Of a stretch of DNA of 64,000 nucleotides, positions 54,524 through 64,000 are shown piece after piece. The DNA comes from Sandaracinobacteroides saxicola (GTDB lineage: Bacteria > Pseudomonadota > Alphaproteobacteria > Sphingomonadales > Sphingomonadaceae), in the NCBI RefSeq assembly GCF_014117445.1, contig NZ_CP059851.1, forward strand, positions 2,046,001 through 2,110,000, given 5' to 3'. Within the stretch, counting starts at the first letter, position 1. Each line of letters begins with the position of its first letter. Under the pieces are notes generated by a model, which saw only the letters and a list, made by a program, of their open reading frames with translations, made no database searches and was not told the DNA's origin. The position numbers and the translations under genes are program-made.

Positions 54524-55222
54524 CTACACCCCAAAGATATCAGCGGCATAAATGCGCCGCAGCGAACCATCGGGCAAGCGCAAAGCCAGCGCGCCATCCG
54601 CCTCCAGCCCCGCCATCACGCCCACCACCGTCTCCCCCGGCAACCGCGCCTCGATCGCACCCTCCCGGAATGCCGCCCGCGCCAGCCAGTCCGCCCGTAT
54701 CCCTGCGAACCCCCCGGCCACCCATTGTGCCCGCCGGGCCGCGAACGCCGCCGCCAGCCGCGCCGCGAAAGCCGCCGGCGTCACGGTCACCCCCCGCGCC
54801 GCCAGGCTGGTCGCGCGATACCCCGCATCGGGGGGATAATGCGCCAGGTTCACGCCGAACCCGATCACCAGCGCCGCCCCCGCCGCCTCCAGCAGGATGC
54901 CCGCCACCTTCGCCCCATCCAGCAGCACATCATTCGGCCATTTGATCTGTATCGCCAGCGGGCGGGGTGGGGGAAACAGCGCCGACAACGCATCATGCAG
55001 CGCCAGCGCCGCCACGAAACTCAGCTCCTGCCGCGGGCGCTCCGTGGCCGTCACCAGCACGCTCGCATGCAGATTGCCCGCCGGGCTGCTCCACGCCCGC
55101 GCCCGCCGCCCACGCCCCGCCGTCTGCACATCGGCGCGCACCCACTGTCCATCCGCCAGCCCCGCCGCCCGCGCCAGCAGCCAGTCGTTGGTCGAGCCGA
55201 CCTCGGCCAGATGCTCGATCAG
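54524..55222 (-). CDS. birA: Biotin-[acetyl-CoA-carboxylase] ligase BirA
   Basis: BirA attaches biotin to its carboxylase acceptor lysine. The product of about 232 residues lacks the DNA-binding domain of E. coli BirA. It has LAEVGSTNDWLLARA, QTAGRGRRARAWSSPAGNLH with the biotin-binding GRGR loop, IQIKWPNDVLLDGAKVAGIL with the catalytic lysine, and a small C-terminal domain. No ATG, GTG or TTG fits the normal start; the first codon that does is CTG at 55222, whose TG-A overlaps the nuoN stop (CTGA). A rare CTG start is the simplest reading. Confidence 0.9.
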   Translation of the reverse strand: MIEHLAEVGSTNDWLLARAAGLADGQWVRADVQTAGRGRRARAWSSPAGNLHASVLVTATERPRQELSFVAALALHDALSALFPPPRPLAIQIKWPNDVLLDGAKVAGILLEAAGAALVIGFGVNLAHYPPDAGYRATSLAARGVTVTPAAFAARLAAAFAARRAQWVAGGFAGIRADWLARAAFREGAIEARLPGETVVGVMAGLEADGALALRLPDGSLRRIYAADIFGV

Positions 55223-56661
55223 AACAGGCTCGCCGCCGCCCGCCGCGTCGCCACGCCCAGCGGCCCCAGCAGCAGATACCCCGCCGGCGAGCAGAAAACC
55301 GCCGCCGCCGCCAGCATCGCGCCGTTCAGCCGGCTGCCACCCGTCACCACCACGCCTGCCGGCGCATCGAAGAACAGTATCTTCACCACGCGCAGGTAAT
55401 AATAGGCGCCCACCACGCTCGCCAGCACGCCGATCACCGCCAGCGGCCACAGGTTCGCCGCCACCGCCGCGTTGAACACGGCGAGCTTCGGCATGAAGCC
55501 GAACAGCGGCGGAATCCCCGCCAGGCTGAACATGAACAGCGCCAGCGCCGTCGCCAGCCACGGCCGCGTCCGCACCAGTCCCGCCAGATCGTCGAGCGTC
55601 TCCACCGCCCGGCCGTCGGCGTCGGTGAGCGCCAGCACGCACAGGAAGCTGCCCAGCGTCATCACCAGATAGACCGCCATGTAGAACAGCACCGCGCTGA
55701 TCCCCGCCGGCGTCGCCGCCGCGAGCCCGATCAGCGCAAACCCCACATTGTTGATGCTCGAATAGGCCAGCAGCCGCTTCACATTGCTCTGGCCGATCGC
55801 CGCCACCGCCCCCAGCAGCATGGAGGCGATGGCCATGAAGATCACCACCTGCCGCCAGTCCGCCACCATCCCGCCGAACGCATCCATCGCCACCCGCAGC
55901 AACAGGCCCATGGCGGCCACCTTCGGCGCGCTGGCGAAGAACGCCGCCACCGGCGTCGGCGCGCCCTCATACACGTCCGGCGTCCACATGTGGAACGGCA
56001 CCGCGCTGATCTTGAACGCCAGCCCCGCCAGCACGAAGGTCAGCCCCACCAGCGCGCCGATGCTCCGCGTCCCCGTCAACGCCGCGCCGATCCCCTGAAA
56101 CGCCGTCGTCCCGGCAAAGCCATAGACCAGGCTCACGCCATACAGCAGCACGCCCGAGGACAGCGCCCCCAGCACGAAATATTTCAGCCCCGCCTCCGCG
56201 CTCTTCACCTCCTGCCGGTGAAACGCCGCCAAGACGTACGCCGACAGGCTCATCAGCTCCAGCCCGATATACAGCGTCAGCAGGTTGTTGGCGCTGACCA
56301 TGATCCCCATGCCCAGCGTCGCCAGCACGATCAGCACCGGATATTCGAACCGCGCCGTGCGCGTGCGTTTCAGATAGGGCAGCGCCAGCAGCACCGACAC
56401 CGCGGCACCGATCAGGATCACCACCTTCAGGAACGCGCTCAACGCGTCCGCGACATACAGCCCGTTCCACGCCAGCACCCGGCCCGGGCCGTCATCGATC
56501 AGGCTGGCACCGGCCAGCGCGAACAGCACAACCGCACCCCAGCTCAGCCCCACCAGCGAGCGGTCGCCCCGGAACACCCCGATCAGCAGCAGCACCATCG
56601 CGCCCGCCGCCAGGATCACTTCCGGCGCGCCCACCGCCAGCGATTGCCACAAGCCGCTCAT
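55219..56661 (-). CDS. nuoN: NADH-quinone oxidoreductase subunit N
   Basis: NuoN is one of the three antiporter-like proton channels of complex I in the inner membrane. The 480-residue product has about 14 hydrophobic segments and the family's NLLTLYIGLELMSLSAYVLA (conserved glutamate), LAGLAFKISAVPFHMWTPDV with the key lysines and YEGAPTPVAAFFASAPKVA. It overlaps nuoM by 4 bases and birA by 4. It is the last of the nuo genes in this order. Confidence 0.96.
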   Translation of the reverse strand: MSGLWQSLAVGAPEVILAAGAMVLLLIGVFRGDRSLVGLSWGAVVLFALAGASLIDDGPGRVLAWNGLYVADALSAFLKVVILIGAAVSVLLALPYLKRTRTARFEYPVLIVLATLGMGIMVSANNLLTLYIGLELMSLSAYVLAAFHRQEVKSAEAGLKYFVLGALSSGVLLYGVSLVYGFAGTTAFQGIGAALTGTRSIGALVGLTFVLAGLAFKISAVPFHMWTPDVYEGAPTPVAAFFASAPKVAAMGLLLRVAMDAFGGMVADWRQVVIFMAIASMLLGAVAAIGQSNVKRLLAYSSINNVGFALIGLAAATPAGISAVLFYMAVYLVMTLGSFLCVLALTDADGRAVETLDDLAGLVRTRPWLATALALFMFSLAGIPPLFGFMPKLAVFNAAVAANLWPLAVIGVLASVVGAYYYLRVVKILFFDAPAGVVVTGGSRLNGAMLAAAAVFCSPAGYLLLGPLGVATRRAAASLF

Positions 56662-58163
56662 TTCACCTCAGCCTTCGCCAGAACCACCGGCGTCTGCGGT
56701 GCCTTCGCGCTCTCCAGCCGCGCCATCAGGCTCGCGACCGGCGCCCGCAGCGGCTCCATGAACGGCTTGGGATAGACGCCCATCCACAGCGTCACCACGG
56801 CCAGCGGTACCAGGATGGCATATTCGCGCCTGTTCAGGTCCGGCATCGCCGCCGTCTCCGCCCCCGCCGCCCGGCCATAGGACACGCGGGCATAGAGCCA
56901 CAGCATATAGGCCGCGCCCAAAATCACCCCCGTGGTCATCACGAACGCGAACCATGTGTTCGCCCGGAACATGCCCGTAAGCGCCAGGAACTCGCCCACG
57001 AACCCGCTGGTGCCGGGCAGCGCGATGCTCGCCATCGTGAACAGCAGGAACAGCACGGCATAGCGCGGCATCGTCGTCGACAGATCGCCATAGGCGGCAA
57101 TCTCCCGCGTGTGCAGCCGGTCGTAGATCACCCCCACGCAGAAGAACAGCGCCGCCGACACGAAGCCATGGCTCAGCATCACCACCATCGCGCCCTCGAT
57201 GCCCTGCGTGTTGAACGCGAACAGCCCGCCGGTCACGAACGCCATGTGCGCCACCGATGAATAGGCGATCAGCTTCTTCATGTCATTCTGCACCAGCGCC
57301 ACCAGGCTGGTGTAAACCACCGCCACCATCGACAGCGCGAACACGATCCACATATGGGCGACGCTGGCATCCGGGAACATCGGCAGCGAAAAGCGGATGA
57401 AGCCATAGCCCCCCATCTTCAAGAGCACGCCCGCCAGGATCATCGAGCCCGCGGTCGGCGCCTCCACATGCGCGTCCGGCAGCCAGGTGTGCACCGGCCA
57501 CATCGGCATCTTCACCGCGAAACTCGCAAAGAACGCCGCCCACAGCCAGCCCTGCGCCTGCACCGGGAAGTCATAGGCCATCAGCGCCGGAATGTCGGTC
57601 GTCCCCGCCGTCCGCACCATCCACAGCATGGCGAGCAGCATCAGCACGCTGCCCAGCAGCGTGTAGAGGAAGAATTTGTAGCTGGCGTAGATCCGCCGCT
57701 TCCCGCCCCAGATGCCGATGATCAGATACATCGGAATGAGGCCAGCCTCGAAGAAGATGTAGAACAGGAACAGGTCCAGGCTGGCAAAGACGCCGATCAT
57801 CAGCGCCTCCATCACCAGGAAATAGGCGAGATATTCCGGCACCCGCGTCTTCACGCTGTCCCAGCCCGCCAGGATGCACAGCGGCATCAGGAACACCGAC
57901 AGCAGGATCAGCACCAGGCTGATGCCATCCACCCCCAGGTGCCAGCTGAACAGCCCACCGAACAGCTCCGCCCGCTCGGTGAACTGGAACGCCGCCGTGC
58001 TGCTGTCGAACCGTGCCCACAGCACGCAGCCCGCCACGAACAGCAGCAGCGTCGTCGCCAGCGCCAGCCAGCGCGCGGTCCGCGCCCGCGCCGCCTCATC
58101 GCCGGGCAGGAACAGCACCGCCAGCGCCACCGCCAGCGGCAACAGGATCATCACACTCAACAT
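56658..58163 (-). CDS. nuoM: NADH-quinone oxidoreductase subunit M
   Basis: NuoM is an antiporter-like proton-pumping subunit. The product of 501 residues has multiple membrane spans, EALMIGVFASLDLFLFYIFFE with the conserved glutamate, LGSVLMLLAMLW and LPDAHVEAPTAGSMILAGVLLKMGGYG, the lysine-containing discontinuous helix. The ATG at 58163 overlaps the nuoL stop (TGATG); a TTG one codon upstream is less likely. It overlaps nuoN by 4 bases. Confidence 0.96.
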   Translation of the reverse strand: MLSVMILLPLAVALAVLFLPGDEAARARTARWLALATTLLLFVAGCVLWARFDSSTAAFQFTERAELFGGLFSWHLGVDGISLVLILLSVFLMPLCILAGWDSVKTRVPEYLAYFLVMEALMIGVFASLDLFLFYIFFEAGLIPMYLIIGIWGGKRRIYASYKFFLYTLLGSVLMLLAMLWMVRTAGTTDIPALMAYDFPVQAQGWLWAAFFASFAVKMPMWPVHTWLPDAHVEAPTAGSMILAGVLLKMGGYGFIRFSLPMFPDASVAHMWIVFALSMVAVVYTSLVALVQNDMKKLIAYSSVAHMAFVTGGLFAFNTQGIEGAMVVMLSHGFVSAALFFCVGVIYDRLHTREIAAYGDLSTTMPRYAVLFLLFTMASIALPGTSGFVGEFLALTGMFRANTWFAFVMTTGVILGAAYMLWLYARVSYGRAAGAETAAMPDLNRREYAILVPLAVVTLWMGVYPKPFMEPLRAPVASLMARLESAKAPQTPVVLAKAEVK

Positions 58164-60151
58164 CAACCGCGAACCATGAAAAATGTCGCCGCCGCCGCCA
58201 CGCCCAGCAGCATCACCAGCGCATAGCTGTAGAGATAGCCGGTCTGGAACCGCCGCGCGACCCCGCTGCCCGCCGCCACCACCGCGCTCACCCCGTCCGG
58301 CCCGAAGCGGTCGATCACGCCGACATCACCGCGCTGCCAGAAAAACCGCCCGATGGCCTTCGCCGGCCGCACGAACAACCAGTCATACAGCTCGTCGAAA
58401 TACCATTTGTGCACCAGGAAATCATGCAGCACCCGCCAGTGCGCCACGAACCGCGCCGGCGCCGCCGGATCGAGAATGTAATTCCGGAACGCGATCAGAA
58501 AACCGGTCGCCATCACCACGAACGGCGCCCAGTGCACCCAGCCCGGCACCGCCTCCAGCCGCTCATAGAAGGCCGCGCTGTGCACGATGGCGCCATTCCA
58601 GAACGCGTTCACGCTACCGGTGAAGGCGTCATGGAACAGGAACCCGGCGAACAGCGCCCCCACGCTCAGCAGCGCCAGCGGCACCATCATCGTCCACGGG
58701 CTTTCATGCGGATGATATCCCGCCGTCGGGTCTCCCTGCGCATCGCCATGGGCATGATGATGCCCGTCATGATGCACCGCATGCGCGATATGCTCGCTGC
58801 CCGCCCAGCGCGGCGTCCCGAAAAAGGTCAGGAAGATCAACCGCCAGCTATAGAAACTCGTCAGCAGCGCCGCCCCCAGCCCCACCCAGAAGGCCACCAT
58901 CGCATGCTCGCTGCCATTGATGAAAGCCGCGAACAGGATCGCATCCTTGGAATAATAGCCGGACGTGAAGTTCAGCCCCGTCAGCGCCACCGTCCCGATC
59001 ACCATCGCGGCGAAGGTGAACGGGATCGACTTCCGCAACCCGCCATAAAACCGCATGTCCTGCTCATGGTGCATGGCGTGGATCACGCTCCCCGCGCCCA
59101 GGAACAGCAGCGCCTTGAAGAAAGCGTGCGTGAACAGATGGAACATCGCCGCGCCATAGGCGCCGACGCCGGCGGCAAAGAACATGTATCCCAGCTGCGA
59201 GCAGGTCGAATAGGCGATCACCCGCTTGATATCGGTCTGCACCGTGCCCACCGTCGCGGCAAAGATCGCCGTCATCGCGCCCACATAAGTCACCACCGTC
59301 GCCGCCACCGGCGCCGCCTCGAACAGCGGCGACATGCGGCACACCAGGAACACGCCCGCCGTCACCATCGTCGCCGCGTGGATCAGCGCGGAAACCGGCG
59401 TGGGCCCCTCCATCGCGTCCGGCAGCCAGGTATGCAGCAGGAACTGCGCCGATTTCCCGCACGCCCCCACGAACAGCAGCAGCGCCACGCAGGTCAGCGC
59501 ATCCGCCTGCGCGCCCAGAAACTCGAACGTCGTCCCCGCCATCCCCGGCAGCGCCTTCAGGATCGCGTCCAGCTCGACCGTGCCGGTCAGCATGAACAGG
59601 GCGAAAATCCCCAGCATGAAGCCGAAATCGCCCACCCGGTTCACCACGAACGCCTTGATCGCCGCGGCCGTCGCGCTCGGCTTGTTGTACCAGAACCCGA
59701 TCAGCAGATAGGAGGCGAGACCGACCCCCTCCCAGCCGAAGAAGATCTGCACCAGATTGTCGCCCGTCACCAGCATCAGCATGGCGAAAGTGAAGAGCGA
59801 CAGATAGGCGAAGAAGCGCGGCTGATCCGGATCCTCCGCCATATAGCCCCAGCTATAGAGATGCACCAGCGCCGACACGCTGGTGATCACCACCAGCATC
59901 ACACCCGTCAGCATGTCCTCCTTCAACGACCAGTTCACCGCCAGATCGCCGGAGGCGAACCATTCCAGCACCTGCACATCCTGCGCCGGCGCGCCGCCCA
60001 TCAGCCCGATGAACACCACCCAGCTCAGCGCCGCGGAGACGAACAGCGCCCCCGTCGTCACCAGCTTGGCCGCGGTGTTGCCGATGGCGCGATTGCCCAG
60101 CCCGGCGATCAGGAACGCCAGCAACGGCAGAAAGACGATGGCCTGAATCAT
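58163..60151 (-). CDS. nuoL: NADH-quinone oxidoreductase subunit L
   Basis: NuoL is the most distal proton channel and carries the long lateral helix along the membrane arm. The 662-residue product has [39 protein letters not shown] and [23 protein letters not shown] His-rich loop ([15 protein letters not shown]) lies around residues 465-480. The length is normal. It overlaps nuoK by 4 bases and nuoM by one shared base. Confidence 0.97.
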   Translation of the reverse strand: MIQAIVFLPLLAFLIAGLGNRAIGNTAAKLVTTGALFVSAALSWVVFIGLMGGAPAQDVQVLEWFASGDLAVNWSLKEDMLTGVMLVVITSVSALVHLYSWGYMAEDPDQPRFFAYLSLFTFAMLMLVTGDNLVQIFFGWEGVGLASYLLIGFWYNKPSATAAAIKAFVVNRVGDFGFMLGIFALFMLTGTVELDAILKALPGMAGTTFEFLGAQADALTCVALLLFVGACGKSAQFLLHTWLPDAMEGPTPVSALIHAATMVTAGVFLVCRMSPLFEAAPVAATVVTYVGAMTAIFAATVGTVQTDIKRVIAYSTCSQLGYMFFAAGVGAYGAAMFHLFTHAFFKALLFLGAGSVIHAMHHEQDMRFYGGLRKSIPFTFAAMVIGTVALTGLNFTSGYYSKDAILFAAFINGSEHAMVAFWVGLGAALLTSFYSWRLIFLTFFGTPRWAGSEHIAHAVHHDGHHHAHGDAQGDPTAGYHPHESPWTMMVPLALLSVGALFAGFLFHDAFTGSVNAFWNGAIVHSAAFYERLEAVPGWVHWAPFVVMATGFLIAFRNYILDPAAPARFVAHWRVLHDFLVHKWYFDELYDWLFVRPAKAIGRFFWQRGDVGVIDRFGPDGVSAVVAAGSGVARRFQTGYLYSYALVMLLGVAAAATFFMVRG

Positions 60152-60453
60152 CCGCGCATCACCGATACATCATCCACGGCAATGCTGCCCCGGTTGCGGA
60201 AATAGATCACCAGGATCGCCAGGCCGATCGCCGCCTCGCCCGCCGCCACCGTCAGCACGAACATCGCGAACACCTGCCCCACCATGTCCCCCAGGAACAC
60301 GCTGAACGCCACCAGGTTGATGTTCACGGCCAGCAGGATCAGCTCCACCGACATCAGGATGACGATCACATTCTTCCGGTTGATGAAAATCCCCAGCACG
60401 CCCAGCGTGAACAGGATCGCGCCGACCCCCAGATAATGGCCCAGCCCGATCAT
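60148..60453 (-). CDS. nuoK: NADH-quinone oxidoreductase subunit K
   Basis: This 101-residue membrane subunit of complex I starts [20 protein letters not shown], has the two conserved glutamates used in proton transfer ([19 protein letters not shown] and [13 protein letters not shown]) and three helices. It overlaps both nuoJ (ATGA) and nuoL. The short length is the family norm. Confidence 0.96.
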   Translation of the reverse strand: MIGLGHYLGVGAILFTLGVLGIFINRKNVIVILMSVELILLAVNINLVAFSVFLGDMVGQVFAMFVLTVAAGEAAIGLAILVIYFRNRGSIAVDDVSVMRG

Positions 60454-61076
60454 TTGACGCCTTCCGCGGTATCCACGCCCGCGCCCAGCGCCGGCTTCGT
60501 CAAGGCGACCGCATTCTCCGCCGTCCGCGCATTCTGCTTGCCCACATCCTGCCGCTTCACCCCCGGCCGCTGCCGGTGCGTCAGCACGATGGCCCCGATC
60601 ATCGCCGTCAGCAGGATCATGCCGCTCGCCTGAAACACGAACAGATAATCGGTGTACAATATCGTCCCCAGCGCCTGCGTATTGCTCAACCCCGCCCCCG
60701 GCACCGCCGCACGGCTGCCCAGCGCCACCGGAGAGAAATCCCAGCTCGCACCCAGGATCACCAGCTCCGCCAGCAGCACGCCGGCAATCGCCAGCCCGAA
60801 CGGCAAATATCGCGTGAACCCGGCGCGCAGTTCGCTGAAATCGATGTCCAGCATCATCACCACGAACAGGAACAGCACCGCGACCGCGCCGACATAAACG
60901 ATCACCAGGATCATCGCCAGGAACTCGGCGCCGATCAGCAGGAACAGCCCGGCGGCGTTGAAAAACGCCAGGATCAGCCACAGCACGCTGTGCACCGGGT
61001 TGCGCGCCAGGATCACCATCAGCCCGGAAAGGCAGACGATGCCGGCGAACAGGTAAAAGATGAAGGCCTGAACCAC
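60450..61076 (-). CDS. nuoJ: NADH-quinone oxidoreductase subunit J
   Basis: This 208-residue membrane subunit starts [20 protein letters not shown] and has the conserved [25 protein letters not shown], with the pi-bulge helix of this family. A soluble tail ([18 protein letters not shown]) extends the C-terminus beyond the membrane part. It overlaps nuoK by 4 bases and starts 45 bases after the nuoI stop. Confidence 0.95.
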   Translation of the reverse strand: MVQAFIFYLFAGIVCLSGLMVILARNPVHSVLWLILAFFNAAGLFLLIGAEFLAMILVIVYVGAVAVLFLFVVMMLDIDFSELRAGFTRYLPFGLAIAGVLLAELVILGASWDFSPVALGSRAAVPGAGLSNTQALGTILYTDYLFVFQASGMILLTAMIGAIVLTHRQRPGVKRQDVGKQNARTAENAVALTKPALGAGVDTAEGVK

Positions 61077-61121
61077 GTTCAGCGCGCGCCCCGGTTGATG
61101 AGAATCATTGTCGGCGTCCGC

Positions 61122-61610
61122 TTACCGATACGGCGCGTCGGCGGCAAGGTTGGCGGCGATCGCCCGCTCCCACCGCTCGCCATTCGCCAGCAGCTTCGCC
61201 TTGTCATACAGCAGCTCTTCCCGCGTCTCGGTGGCGAACTCGAAATTCGGCCCCTCCACGATCGCATCCACCGGGCACGCCTCCTGGCAGAAGCCGCAAT
61301 AGATGCACTTCGTCATGTCGATGTCGTATCGCGTCGTCCGCCGGCTGCCGTCCTCGCGCGGCTCCGCCTCGATGGTGATCGCCTGCGCCGGGCACACCGC
61401 CTCGCACAGCTTGCACGCGATGCAGCGCTCCTCGCCATTGGCATAGCGCCGCAACGCATGTTCACCCCTGAAACGGGGGGACAGCGGCCCCTTCTCATGC
61501 GGGTAATTCACCGTCTTCTTTGCCCGCAGGCTGTAACTCAGCGTCAGCCACAAGCCCTTCACGAACTCGATCAACAACAGCGATTTCGCACCCCGCACCA
61601 GCGCGTTCAT
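61122..61610 (-). CDS. nuoI: NADH-quinone oxidoreductase subunit I
   Basis: NuoI holds clusters N6a and N6b that carry electrons to the N2 site. The 162-residue product begins with an amphipathic anchor ([20 protein letters not shown]), and has the two ferredoxin motifs [12 protein letters not shown] (about 63-74) and [12 protein letters not shown] (about 102-113). The ATG at 61610 overlaps the small membrane gene stop by 4 bases; the longer open frame upstream is not needed. All eight cluster cysteines are present. Confidence 0.97.
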   Translation of the reverse strand: MNALVRGAKSLLLIEFVKGLWLTLSYSLRAKKTVNYPHEKGPLSPRFRGEHALRRYANGEERCIACKLCEAVCPAQAITIEAEPREDGSRRTTRYDIDMTKCIYCGFCQEACPVDAIVEGPNFEFATETREELLYDKAKLLANGERWERAIAANLAADAPYR

Positions 61611-61786
61611 GACCGCCTCCGCAACAACCCGGCCTTGTCCAGATAGAAGATGAGCGTGTAGCCGATGGCACCGCCCAGCAACCCCGACGGGGACGGCAGA
61701 TGCCCGTCGAACAGCCACATCAACCCGGCCATGCCCGCCATCACCATGGCCACCCGCCACAGCCATTCCAGAAAGAGCGCCATCAT
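61607..61786 (-). CDS. 59-residue membrane protein embedded between nuoH and nuoI
   Basis: This small protein has two predicted membrane helices ([20 protein letters not shown] and [19 protein letters not shown]) joined by a DGHLPSPSG turn, with a basic C-terminus (LLRRRS). Its start overlaps the nuoH stop, and its stop overlaps the nuoI start by ATGA, so it is translated as part of the operon. It belongs to no standard nuo subunit that I know. Because it keeps perfect overlaps on both sides, it is probably a real gene and not a chance frame. Confidence 0.65.
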   Translation of the reverse strand: MMALFLEWLWRVAMVMAGMAGLMWLFDGHLPSPSGLLGGAIGYTLIFYLDKAGLLRRRS

Positions 61787-62838
61787 CCGGCAGTCCCCGA
61801 AAAATGCCCCGTGAACACCAGCCAGCCGCTCACCAGCACCACCCAGAACAGGCTGAGCGGCAGGAACACCTTCCACCCCAGCCGCATCAGCTGGTCATAG
61901 CGATAGCGCGGCACCGTCGCCTTCACCCAGGCAAAGATGAAGAACACAAAACAAGCCTTCAGGAAAATCCACACCAGCCCCGGCACATGATAGAGCGGCG
62001 CCCATTCCGCCGGCGGCAGCCACCCACCCAAAAACAGCACCGCCGTCAACATGCACATCAACAGGATGTTCATATATTCGCCCAAAAAGAACAGCGCGAA
62101 CGCCATCGACGAATATTCCACCTGATAGCCCGCCACCAGCTCCGCTTCCGCCTCCGGCAAATCGAACGGCGGCCGGTTGGTCTCGGCAAGCGCGCTGATC
62201 ACGAAGATCACAAACATCGGAAACAGCAGCGGATTGAACACATTGCCGTTCACGAACCCGAAGACATTGCCGCGCTGGCTCTCGATGATGTCATTCAGGT
62301 TGAAGCTGCTGGCATAGAGCACCACGCAAACGATCACGAAGCCGATGCTGACCTCATAGCTCACCATCTGCGCCGCGGACCGCAGCCCGCCCAGAAACGG
62401 ATATTTGGAGTTCGACGCCCAGCCCGACATGATGATGCCGTAAACCCCCATCGAGCTCACCGCGAACAGGAACAGCAGCCCCACGTTGATGTCCGCCAGC
62501 ACCCATTCCGCGCTGAACGGAATGACCGCCCAAGCCACCAGCGCCAGCACGAAACTGATCATCGGCGCGATCAGGAACACACCCTTGTTGGCGCCCGTCG
62601 GGATGATCGTCTCCTTCAGGAACAGCTTGATGCCGTCGGCAAAGGGTTGCAGCACCCCGAATGGCCCCACCACATTGGGCCCGCGCCGCAGCTGCATCAT
62701 CGCCCAGATTTTCCGGTCGAAATAGGTGCTCAGCGCCATCACCGCCATCACCGGCAGCGCGATCAGCAGGATCAGGATCAGATGCGCCACGACATAGCCG
62801 AAGCCGGCGCCGAGATAGCTTTGAAAGAACTCGGTCAT
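61783..62838 (-). CDS. nuoH: NADH-quinone oxidoreductase subunit H
   Basis: NuoH forms the quinone entry and the first proton path at the base of the membrane arm. The product of 351 residues starts [20 protein letters not shown] and has [20 protein letters not shown] and [20 protein letters not shown], the signature quinone-site loops. I chose the ATG at 62838, which overlaps the nuoG stop by 4 bases. The longer open frame to 63039 lies inside nuoG. Confidence 0.97.
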   Translation of the reverse strand: MTEFFQSYLGAGFGYVVAHLILILLIALPVMAVMALSTYFDRKIWAMMQLRRGPNVVGPFGVLQPFADGIKLFLKETIIPTGANKGVFLIAPMISFVLALVAWAVIPFSAEWVLADINVGLLFLFAVSSMGVYGIIMSGWASNSKYPFLGGLRSAAQMVSYEVSIGFVIVCVVLYASSFNLNDIIESQRGNVFGFVNGNVFNPLLFPMFVIFVISALAETNRPPFDLPEAEAELVAGYQVEYSSMAFALFFLGEYMNILLMCMLTAVLFLGGWLPPAEWAPLYHVPGLVWIFLKACFVFFIFAWVKATVPRYRYDQLMRLGWKVFLPLSLFWVVLVSGWLVFTGHFSGTAG

Positions 62839-64000
62839 TCCGCCGCTTCCAGCATGGCCGGACGACCGTCCACGATCTCCCGCACGCAATCCGCCATGGT
62901 CCGGCTCGCCCGTGCAATGGGGTTTGACAGGTAAAACGAACCCACCGCCGCCGGAATCGCCGCGCTCGTCAGCGGCTGCGCCACCGCCCCCGCCTGCCAC
63001 TCGAACATGCTCAGCCCCGGCGTCCCCAGATGCGGCCACTCCGCCGAAATCCGCGCCCGCAGCGCCTCCAGGCTGTCATAGGGCAATCGCACCCCCAGCA
63101 CGTCGGACAGCGCCCGGAAAATCGTCCAGTCCTCCCGCGCCTCCCCCGGCGGGAAGGTCGCCCGCAGCCCGCGCTGCACCCGCCCCTCCATGTTCACCCA
63201 GGTCCCCGACTTCTCGGTATAGGCCGCCCCCGGCAGGATGATATCCGCGTCCCGCGCCCCCGCGTCGCCATGCGTGCCGACATACACCGTCGTCACACTG
63301 GCCGCCTTCGGCGCCACCTCGTCCACCCCCAGCAGGAACAGCAGCTTCGCATCGCCTGGCACCCCGGTCGCGAAGCCGACATCCATCGCGCCCACCCGGC
63401 TTGCCGCCGTGTGCAGCAGATTATACCCGTTCCACCCCTCGCGCACCAAATGCGCGTCCGCCAATGCCTTCGCCACCGCCAGCACCGCCGCGCCCTGCGC
63501 CCCCCGTACCGCCGCCGTCCCCAGGATCAGCACCGGCCGCGCCGCGCCCTTCAACGCGTCAACCACCGCCGCGGGCAGCGCCGCCAGCAGCGCCACATCA
63601 TCCCCCAGCTGCTCGACCGCATAGGTCAGATCGACCGCTGGCCCGATGTTGAACACCCGCGCGCCGCCCTTGCGCACCGCCTTCCTGATCCGCGTGTTCA
63701 CCAGCGCCGCCTCGGCGCGCGGATTGGTGCCCACCAGCAGGATCACATCCGCCGTCTCCAGCCCCGCGAACGTCGTGTTGAACCGATAGGCCGCCGGGTC
63801 GGCGGTTTCCATCGCCCCCCCATCCAGCCGGCACTCCAGATGCGGCGAACCCAACCCCGTCATCAAATCTTTCAGCGCGACCATCTCCTCGACCGCGCAC
63901 AAATCCCCCGCCAGCGCGCCGATCGAGCCCGCCGGCACGGCCGCCACCGCCGCCTTCACCGCCGCGAATGCCTCTGCCCAGCTCGCCTTCACCAGCTTGC
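62835..64000 (-). CDS. nuoG: NADH-quinone oxidoreductase subunit G (N-terminus cut by window edge)
   Basis: This is the C-terminal 387 or so residues of the large peripheral-arm subunit that carries several iron-sulfur clusters. The part present is the molybdopterin-oxidoreductase-like domain: [40 protein letters not shown] and [20 protein letters not shown]. The N-terminal cluster-binding domains lie beyond base 64000, and the frame is open to the edge. It is followed by nuoH with a 4-base overlap. Confidence 0.95.
   Translation of the reverse strand, partial: KLVKASWAEAFAAVKAAVAAVPAGSIGALAGDLCAVEEMVALKDLMTGLGSPHLECRLDGGAMETADPAAYRFNTTFAGLETADVILLVGTNPRAEAALVNTRIRKAVRKGGARVFNIGPAVDLTYAVEQLGDDVALLAALPAAVVDALKGAARPVLILGTAAVRGAQGAAVLAVAKALADAHLVREGWNGYNLLHTAASRVGAMDVGFATGVPGDAKLLFLLGVDEVAPKAASVTTVYVGTHGDAGARDADIILPGAAYTEKSGTWVNMEGRVQRGLRATFPPGEAREDWTIFRALSDVLGVRLPYDSLEALRARISAEWPHLGTPGLSMFEWQAGAVAQPLTSAAIPAAVGSFYLSNPIARASRTMADCVREIVDGRPAMLEAAE

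Overview
The window comes from a high-GC alphaproteobacterium. The light-independent bacteriochlorophyll genes bchN-B-H-L-M, a CcrM-type GANTC methyltransferase, and the gene order nuoG-N/birA/coaX/RNase J/DUF1467 point to an aerobic anoxygenic phototroph of the Sphingomonadales. The order-level placement is an inference from gene order and content. Both ends are cut: bchM lacks its C-terminus at base 1 and nuoG its N-terminus at base 64000.

Layout. 1-7932: edge of the photosynthesis gene cluster, transcribed leftward as bchN-bchB-bchH-bchL-bchM with overlapping or nearly touching genes, from a leader with two PpsR/CrtJ-like half-palindromes. 7933-13141: an orphan CoxL-like molybdenum hydroxylase subunit, an epimerase, and a TonB receptor with a palindromic operator and a hairpin over its Shine-Dalgarno. 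13162-17772: glmM-parD-parE-thiD-rnhB-ccrM, with a toxin-antitoxin pair wedged between glmM and thiD and five GANTC sites before ccrM. 17838-22411: a TauE/SafE permease, a DUF2236 protein, an M15-like peptidase and ftsK. 22600-23865: a foreign-looking zinc-ribbon gene, vapBC and a probable 6S RNA with its terminator. 23980-26778: a Ubi-type monooxygenase and an AbgT transporter behind a perfect 12-bp inverted repeat. 26781-31804: succinate dehydrogenase with sdhA and sdhB separated by an orphan gene, relBE on the opposite strand, and hicB followed by a hicA killed by one stop codon. 32105-34472: DUF1330, DUF6285, phosphotransferase and acetyltransferase genes. 34537-43799: pnuC-nadR-prmA, a 50-codon gene, ligA, comEC, gltX and gltA. 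43801-49444: an inositol-phosphate gene set (inositol-phosphate synthase, a cytidylyltransferase, two CDP-alcohol phosphatidyltransferases) joined to a Wzi-like outer-membrane barrel. 49480-51885: a coiled-coil membrane protein and DUF1467. 52082-64000: the nuo operon with birA, coaX and RNase J.

Three themes cut across these regions. First, a GC-rich palindromic repeat occurs in at least five places, three of them in frame inside conserved genes (bchB, the Ubi-type monooxygenase, TauE). Second, toxin-antitoxin modules sit inside otherwise conserved operons (glmM/thiD and sdhA/sdhB). Third, the inositol-phosphate/Wzi operon is the best candidate for an undescribed pathway: its parts match CDP-inositol chemistry known from heat-loving organisms, but here they lie next to a surface-polymer anchoring protein. 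I saw no tRNA or rRNA genes, CRISPR arrays, insertion sequences or prophage.
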